A stretch of 10,450 nt of DNA from an uncultured Paracoccaceae bacterium (GTDB lineage: Bacteria; Pseudomonadota; Alphaproteobacteria; Rhodobacterales; Rhodobacteraceae): NCBI GenBank assembly GCA_937916485.1, contig CALFSV010000180.1:1-10450 (forward strand). Reading direction: 5' to 3'. The translations under genes and the position numbers were made by a program. Below are positions 8,106 to 10,450 of this stretch, one piece after another. How positions within the stretch are numbered: the stretch's first letter is position 1; the number at the start of each line of letters is the position of its first letter. The notes below the pieces were generated by a model. The model made no database searches, had not been told where the DNA came from, and saw nothing but the letters and a program-made list of their open reading frames with translations.

Positions 8106-8688
8106 TGTGATCGGGATCATACTGGCCGGCGGTCTTTCACAACGTATGGGAGCGCGGAACAAGCTGCTTTTGCCAGTGAATGGTGTGCCCATGGTTCGCC
8201 ACATGGTGCAAAACTATGCTGCGGTCGCGACTTGTGTCATCGTGGTGACAGGGCATGAGGCCGGCGAAATAGAGGCCGCGCTTGCTGGCACGAATGTCGT
8301 GTTCGTGTTCAATCCGGGTTTCGCCGAAGGGCAGCAAACCTCTGTCGTTTGCGGGTTGCGGGCAGCTGGCGCGGATGGGGTGGTGCTGATGGGGCTTGGC
8401 GATCAGCCGCAACTCACGGCAGATGACTTGCGCGCTTTGCTTGACGCACATCAGGTTGCCGATCCGGCGCGCATTTCGATCCCGACGGCAGATGGACGAA
8501 GAGGCAACCCGATTGTGATTCCTGCAGAATTGCGTGCGCGCCTCTTGGTCGACGGCAAATCACCCGGTTGCAAAGCATTTACGCGTGCGCATCCCAAATA
8601 TGTGCAGTTCCACCAGATGAAATCTGCAGGCTTTTATGCCGATGTCGACACGCCCGAAGACTACATCGCCATTGCGGCGGCACAATGA
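8098..8688 (+). CDS. mocA: MocA-type molybdenum cofactor cytidylyltransferase
   Basis: NTP-transferase (MobA-like) family, 196 residues. The nucleotide-binding N-terminus reads LAGG (9-12), RMG (16-18) and Lys22. GDQP (101-104), GNP (136-138) and ADVDTPEDY (181-189) follow the pattern of MocA, which attaches CMP to molybdopterin to form MCD, the cofactor of CO dehydrogenase and other xanthine-oxidase family enzymes. MobA, which makes the guanine form, usually has a GG-x-DK pattern after RM, not seen here. Substrate choice is therefore inferred from these motifs and from the cox context. The gene overlaps coxF by eight bases and the next small ORF by four (ATGA). A dedicated copy in the operon would match cofactor supply to CoxL synthesis. 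Confidence 0.85.
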   Translation: MRDVIGIILAGGLSQRMGARNKLLLPVNGVPMVRHMVQNYAAVATCVIVVTGHEAGEIEAALAGTNVVFVFNPGFAEGQQTSVVCGLRAAGADGVVLMGLGDQPQLTADDLRALLDAHQVADPARISIPTADGRRGNPIVIPAELRARLLVDGKSPGCKAFTRAHPKYVQFHQMKSAGFYADVDTPEDYIAIAAAQ

Positions 8689-8801
8689 GCGGAAACGTTA
8701 TGAAAACGCTCAAACGGATCGCTAAACGGTTTCGCCGCAAAATTGCGCTCACCCCCGAACAGGCCGATCTTTTGGCTACAATAAAATTCCCATGCTGCTA
8801 A
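8685..8801 (+). CDS. Small basic peptide ending in FPCC, unknown function
   Basis: An open frame of 38 codons fits exactly between mocA and coxG. Its ATG overlaps the mocA stop as ATGA, the same coupling used at coxS/coxL and coxD/coxE, and it stops 13 bases before the coxG ATG. An alternative ATG at 8700 would give 33 residues. The peptide has a strongly basic first half (nine Lys/Arg between residues 7 and 19, as in KTLKRIAKRFRRK), then LTPEQADLLATIKF and a terminal Pro-Cys-Cys. It has no signal peptide and no recognisable domain. Two adjacent C-terminal cysteines could bind a soft metal such as Cu(I) or carry sulfur, which would suit its place among CO dehydrogenase maturation genes, but this is inference. 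Exact fit in the gene order is the main argument that it is real. Confidence 0.62.
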   Translation: MSGNVMKTLKRIAKRFRRKIALTPEQADLLATIKFPCC

Positions 8802-8814
8802 AATAGGACATTCC

Positions 8815-9270
8815 ATGGAACTTTCAGACGAAATCATCATCAACGCGCCTAAGGAAAAGGTCTATGCGGCCTTGAACGACCCAGAGATATTGCAGCAATG
8901 CATTCCGGGCTGCGAAGAGCTCATAAAACATTCGGATACAGAACTTGAGGCCAAGGTGGTGCTGAAAATTGGCCCAGTAAAGGCCAAGTTCAGCGGTGAT
9001 GTCCAACTCGATACTGCAGGCGCACCAGATGCGTTTTCACTCACAGGTCAAGGCAACGGAGGGGCGGCTGGGCACGCGAAAGGCGGGGCCGACGTCACGC
9101 TGACTGCGGATGGTCCGAACAAGACGATCTTGCGTTATGAGGCCAAAGCAGCAATTGGCGGTAAGCTCGCGCAATTGGGCAGCAGACTGATCCAAAGTAC
9201 CGCAAAAAAGCTGGCGGCCAAGTTTTTCAAATCCTTCGCTGATGTTGTCAATGACGACGCCTCAGCCTAA
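8815..9270 (+). CDS. coxG: CoxG, SRPBCC-fold CO dehydrogenase accessory protein
   Basis: CoxG/carbon monoxide dehydrogenase subunit G family, a START-like (SRPBCC) fold with a hydrophobic cavity. CoxG is associated with membrane attachment of CO dehydrogenase and, from recent mycobacterial work, with delivering quinone to the enzyme. The 151-residue product shows the family's opening MELSDEIIINAP, the CIPGC motif (29-33), the IGPVKAKFSG strand (52-61) and the GGKLAQLGSRL helix start (115-125). It ends shortly after this helix (VVNDDASA) and lacks the extra C-terminal extension with a hydrophobic anchor found in longer CoxG proteins (about 200 residues in A. carboxidovorans). The ATG at 8815 has AGGA six bases upstream (8805-8808). 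Its end overlaps coxI. Confidence 0.92.
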   Translation: MELSDEIIINAPKEKVYAALNDPEILQQCIPGCEELIKHSDTELEAKVVLKIGPVKAKFSGDVQLDTAGAPDAFSLTGQGNGGAAGHAKGGADVTLTADGPNKTILRYEAKAAIGGKLAQLGSRLIQSTAKKLAAKFFKSFADVVNDDASA

Positions 9271-10189
9271 CGAAATGGTCTACGCGGAGCACGCGTCTGA
9301 TATCATTTCAAAGGGAGCGGCGCTCATAGCAGCGTCGCGCCCGTTTGCCTTGATCACATCGTTGGAAATTGAAGGTGGTGCGGCCCGCAACGTCGGCTCA
9401 CTCGCATTGGTCGATGAAGCTGGGGCAATGACGGGGTATCTGTCCAACGGCTGCATCGACCGTGATATTCAACTTCATGCACAAAAGTCCTTACACACCA
9501 AACGCAAGAAATTGATCCGTTACGGTGAAGGCTCTCGATATGCGGATCTGAAACTACCCTGTGGTGGCGCCCTTACTGTGTTGATTGACCCAAATCCAGA
9601 CACTGACGCGATTTGCGCCGCAGCGGCGTGTTTTGCAAAACGACAGCCCGTGCGCTTGACCTTTCACAGCCCGGACGATTCCGGCGAAGGTTTATCGCGG
9701 ACATTTGCCTATGATCCGCGACACCGTCTTGTTCTGGCGGGGCGCGGTGCGATCTTTCGATCGATGGCCCAGATTGGCAACGCAACAGGCTATGAGGTGC
9801 ATCTTCTTTCGCCAGACGCTGCAGACCTTTCGGCTGTTGGGCATTTGTCAGCATCGCCGCCGCTATATTTGACGACCCCAAACAGAGAGTACGTCTTTGA
9901 CATACTCGATGCCCATTCCGCTTTTCTCACGCTCTTTCATGATCACGACTGGGAGCCGCATTTGCTCCGTTCAGCTTTGACCAAGCCCGTGCGTTTCATT
10001 GGCTGCCTTGGAAGCCATCGCACCCATGATATGCGGTGCGAAACATTGCGACATATGGGCGTTTCAGATATTTCACTTGCGCGTTTGCGCGGCCCAATAG
10101 GCTTGGTGCCATCCCTGCGCGATGCATCGTCCATTGCTGTATCCGCGCTGGCAGAAATCGTAGCGACATTTCAAAACGCCGATGTGTGA
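9251..10189 (+). CDS. coxI: CoxI-like XdhC-family protein
   Basis: Second XdhC-family protein of the cluster, 312 residues from this start, and fuller than CoxF. It has the N-terminal XdhC motif GYLSNGCIDRDI (62-73, Cys68), the PCGGALTVLIDP block (103-114, Cys104), a Rossmann-like segment LVLAGRGAIF (160-169) and the strongly conserved C-terminal FIGCLGSHRTH (249-259) and RLRGPIGL (278-285). XdhC-type proteins handle sulfurated Mo cofactor; the role of CoxI beside CoxF is not settled. The frame opens at ATG 9242, 9251 or 9275, the first two inside coxG, and none has a clear ribosome binding site, so the start is uncertain by up to eleven residues. It is the last cox gene in the window; no coxH or coxK follows. 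Confidence 0.88.
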   Translation: MTTPQPNEMVYAEHASDIISKGAALIAASRPFALITSLEIEGGAARNVGSLALVDEAGAMTGYLSNGCIDRDIQLHAQKSLHTKRKKLIRYGEGSRYADLKLPCGGALTVLIDPNPDTDAICAAAACFAKRQPVRLTFHSPDDSGEGLSRTFAYDPRHRLVLAGRGAIFRSMAQIGNATGYEVHLLSPDAADLSAVGHLSASPPLYLTTPNREYVFDILDAHSAFLTLFHDHDWEPHLLRSALTKPVRFIGCLGSHRTHDMRCETLRHMGVSDISLARLRGPIGLVPSLRDASSIAVSALAEIVATFQNADV

Positions 10190-10240
10190 CTTTCTAAACT
10201 GCCGTCAGAGCCAAGTTGATATTCCACTTAAGCAAAATGA

Positions 10241-10314
10241 GGCACTTTCAGATTAAACTTGGTTGAAGTGGGCGGGCGGGTACTGTCAGATTAAACTCGG
10301 TTGAAGCGAGCAGG
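10241..10314 (+). repeat. Tandem pair of IS6-type ends, 38-bp period
   Basis: Two direct copies begin at 10241 (GGCACTTTCAGATTAAACTT...) and 10279 (GGTACTGTCAGATTAAACTC...). Over the first 30 bases they match at 26 positions, and weaker similarity continues to about 36 bases. Both start like the terminal repeats of IS6-family elements (GGCACTGTTGCAAA type). The second copy is 57 bases before the transposase start, the normal distance for an IS6 left end, so the first copy is the extra one. The origin could be a small tandem duplication or two successive insertions. Confidence 0.7.
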
Positions 10315-10335
10315 GTGTATTTGTAGAATCCGCAA

Positions 10336-10450
10336 ATGACAAAACACTCCCCATTCAGGTCCTTTAAAACGAGTCCAGAGATCATCCGCTTGGCGGTGAT
10401 TTTGCCCCCCCTTTTGGTTGATCATACCCGCTATTTTCGCCACGCGCCCG
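10336..10450 (+). pseudogene. IS6-family transposase N-terminus, apparently degraded and cut by the window edge
   Basis: The ATG at 10336 opens with MTKHSPFRSFKTSPEIIRLA, the characteristic start of alphaproteobacterial IS6-family transposases (a short zinc-finger/HTH leader before the DDE core). After about residue 23 the expected continuation (an LYVRFPLSLRNVEDLL-like segment) is not found. A run of seven C bases (10405-10411) and unrelated codons follow, although the frame stays open to the window end. It therefore looks like a decayed or interrupted copy, but the frame leaves the window and full loss of function cannot be shown. Confidence 0.6.

Larger units (their letters stand above)
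10241..10450 (+). mobile_element. Left end of an IS6-family insertion sequence, cut by the window edge
   Basis: The element starts at one of the two terminal repeats (10241 or 10279) and contains the start of an IS6-type transposase at 10336, transcribed away from the cox genes. Only about 170-210 bases are inside the window, so the right end and target duplication cannot be seen. It begins 51 bases after the coxI stop and probably marks a rearrangement boundary. No clear terminator for the cox operon was seen in the 51 bases between coxI and the element. Confidence 0.65.

Noticed and set aside
10196..10225. Possible third degenerate copy of the IS end (GTCAGA...AAGTTGA) about 38-43 bp before the first
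   Set aside because: Only scattered matches with gaps; similarity is too weak to separate from chance.
10190..10240. Terminator after coxI
   Set aside because: Only a four-base AAGT/ACTT pairing with a nine-base loop is visible and no T-tract follows.

Overview
The window holds an almost complete cluster for aerobic carbon monoxide oxidation, all on the + strand. The order is coxC (MHYT-LytTR regulator), coxM, coxS, coxL (the three subunits of a form I Mo-Cu CO dehydrogenase), coxD, coxE, coxF (maturation factors), a mocA-type cytidylyltransferase, a 38-codon small ORF, coxG and coxI. The last 210 bases carry the left end and broken start of an IS6-family insertion sequence. The M-S-L subunit order, the SYRCSFR signature in CoxL and the set of accessory genes point to a proteobacterial form I system. 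Overall protein character, intermediate GC and the IS6 transposase type suggest an alphaproteobacterium, plausibly a marine Rhodobacterales (roseobacter-type) strain. That placement is inference, because no rRNA or other marker gene is present.

Layout. Bases 67-1332 encode the regulator CoxC, with a membrane sensor half carrying three MHYT-type motifs and a C-terminal LytTR DNA-binding domain. The next 115 bases are the only sizeable gap before the structural genes. They hold a pair of AGTTCGTG direct repeats exactly 21 bp apart, the arrangement expected of a LytTR operator, and a weak promoter-like pair further on. Bases 1448-5230 encode CoxM (FAD), CoxS (two [2Fe-2S] clusters) and CoxL (Mo-MCD and Cu). 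A perfect 8-bp stem-loop lies between coxL and coxD, just before the coxD ribosome binding site. Bases 5276-10189 encode the accessory genes, most of which overlap or nearly touch: CoxD (AAA+), CoxE (VWA), CoxF (XdhC family), MocA, the small ORF ending in Cys-Cys, CoxG (SRPBCC) and CoxI (a second XdhC-family protein). From 10190 on there is no cox gene; two tandem copies of an IS6-type end and the first codons of a transposase mark a breakpoint.

How the parts fit. CoxL oxidises CO at a Mo-S-Cu site, and electrons pass through CoxS to the FAD of CoxM and then to the quinone pool, with CoxG implicated at the membrane/quinone step. MocA would make the molybdopterin cytosine dinucleotide used by CoxL. 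CoxD and CoxE, with the XdhC-like CoxF and CoxI, fit the post-translational building of the sulfur- and copper-containing active site. The least explained element is the 38-residue basic peptide with a C-terminal FPCC, encoded in the middle of the maturation genes. It is the best candidate here for something undescribed.
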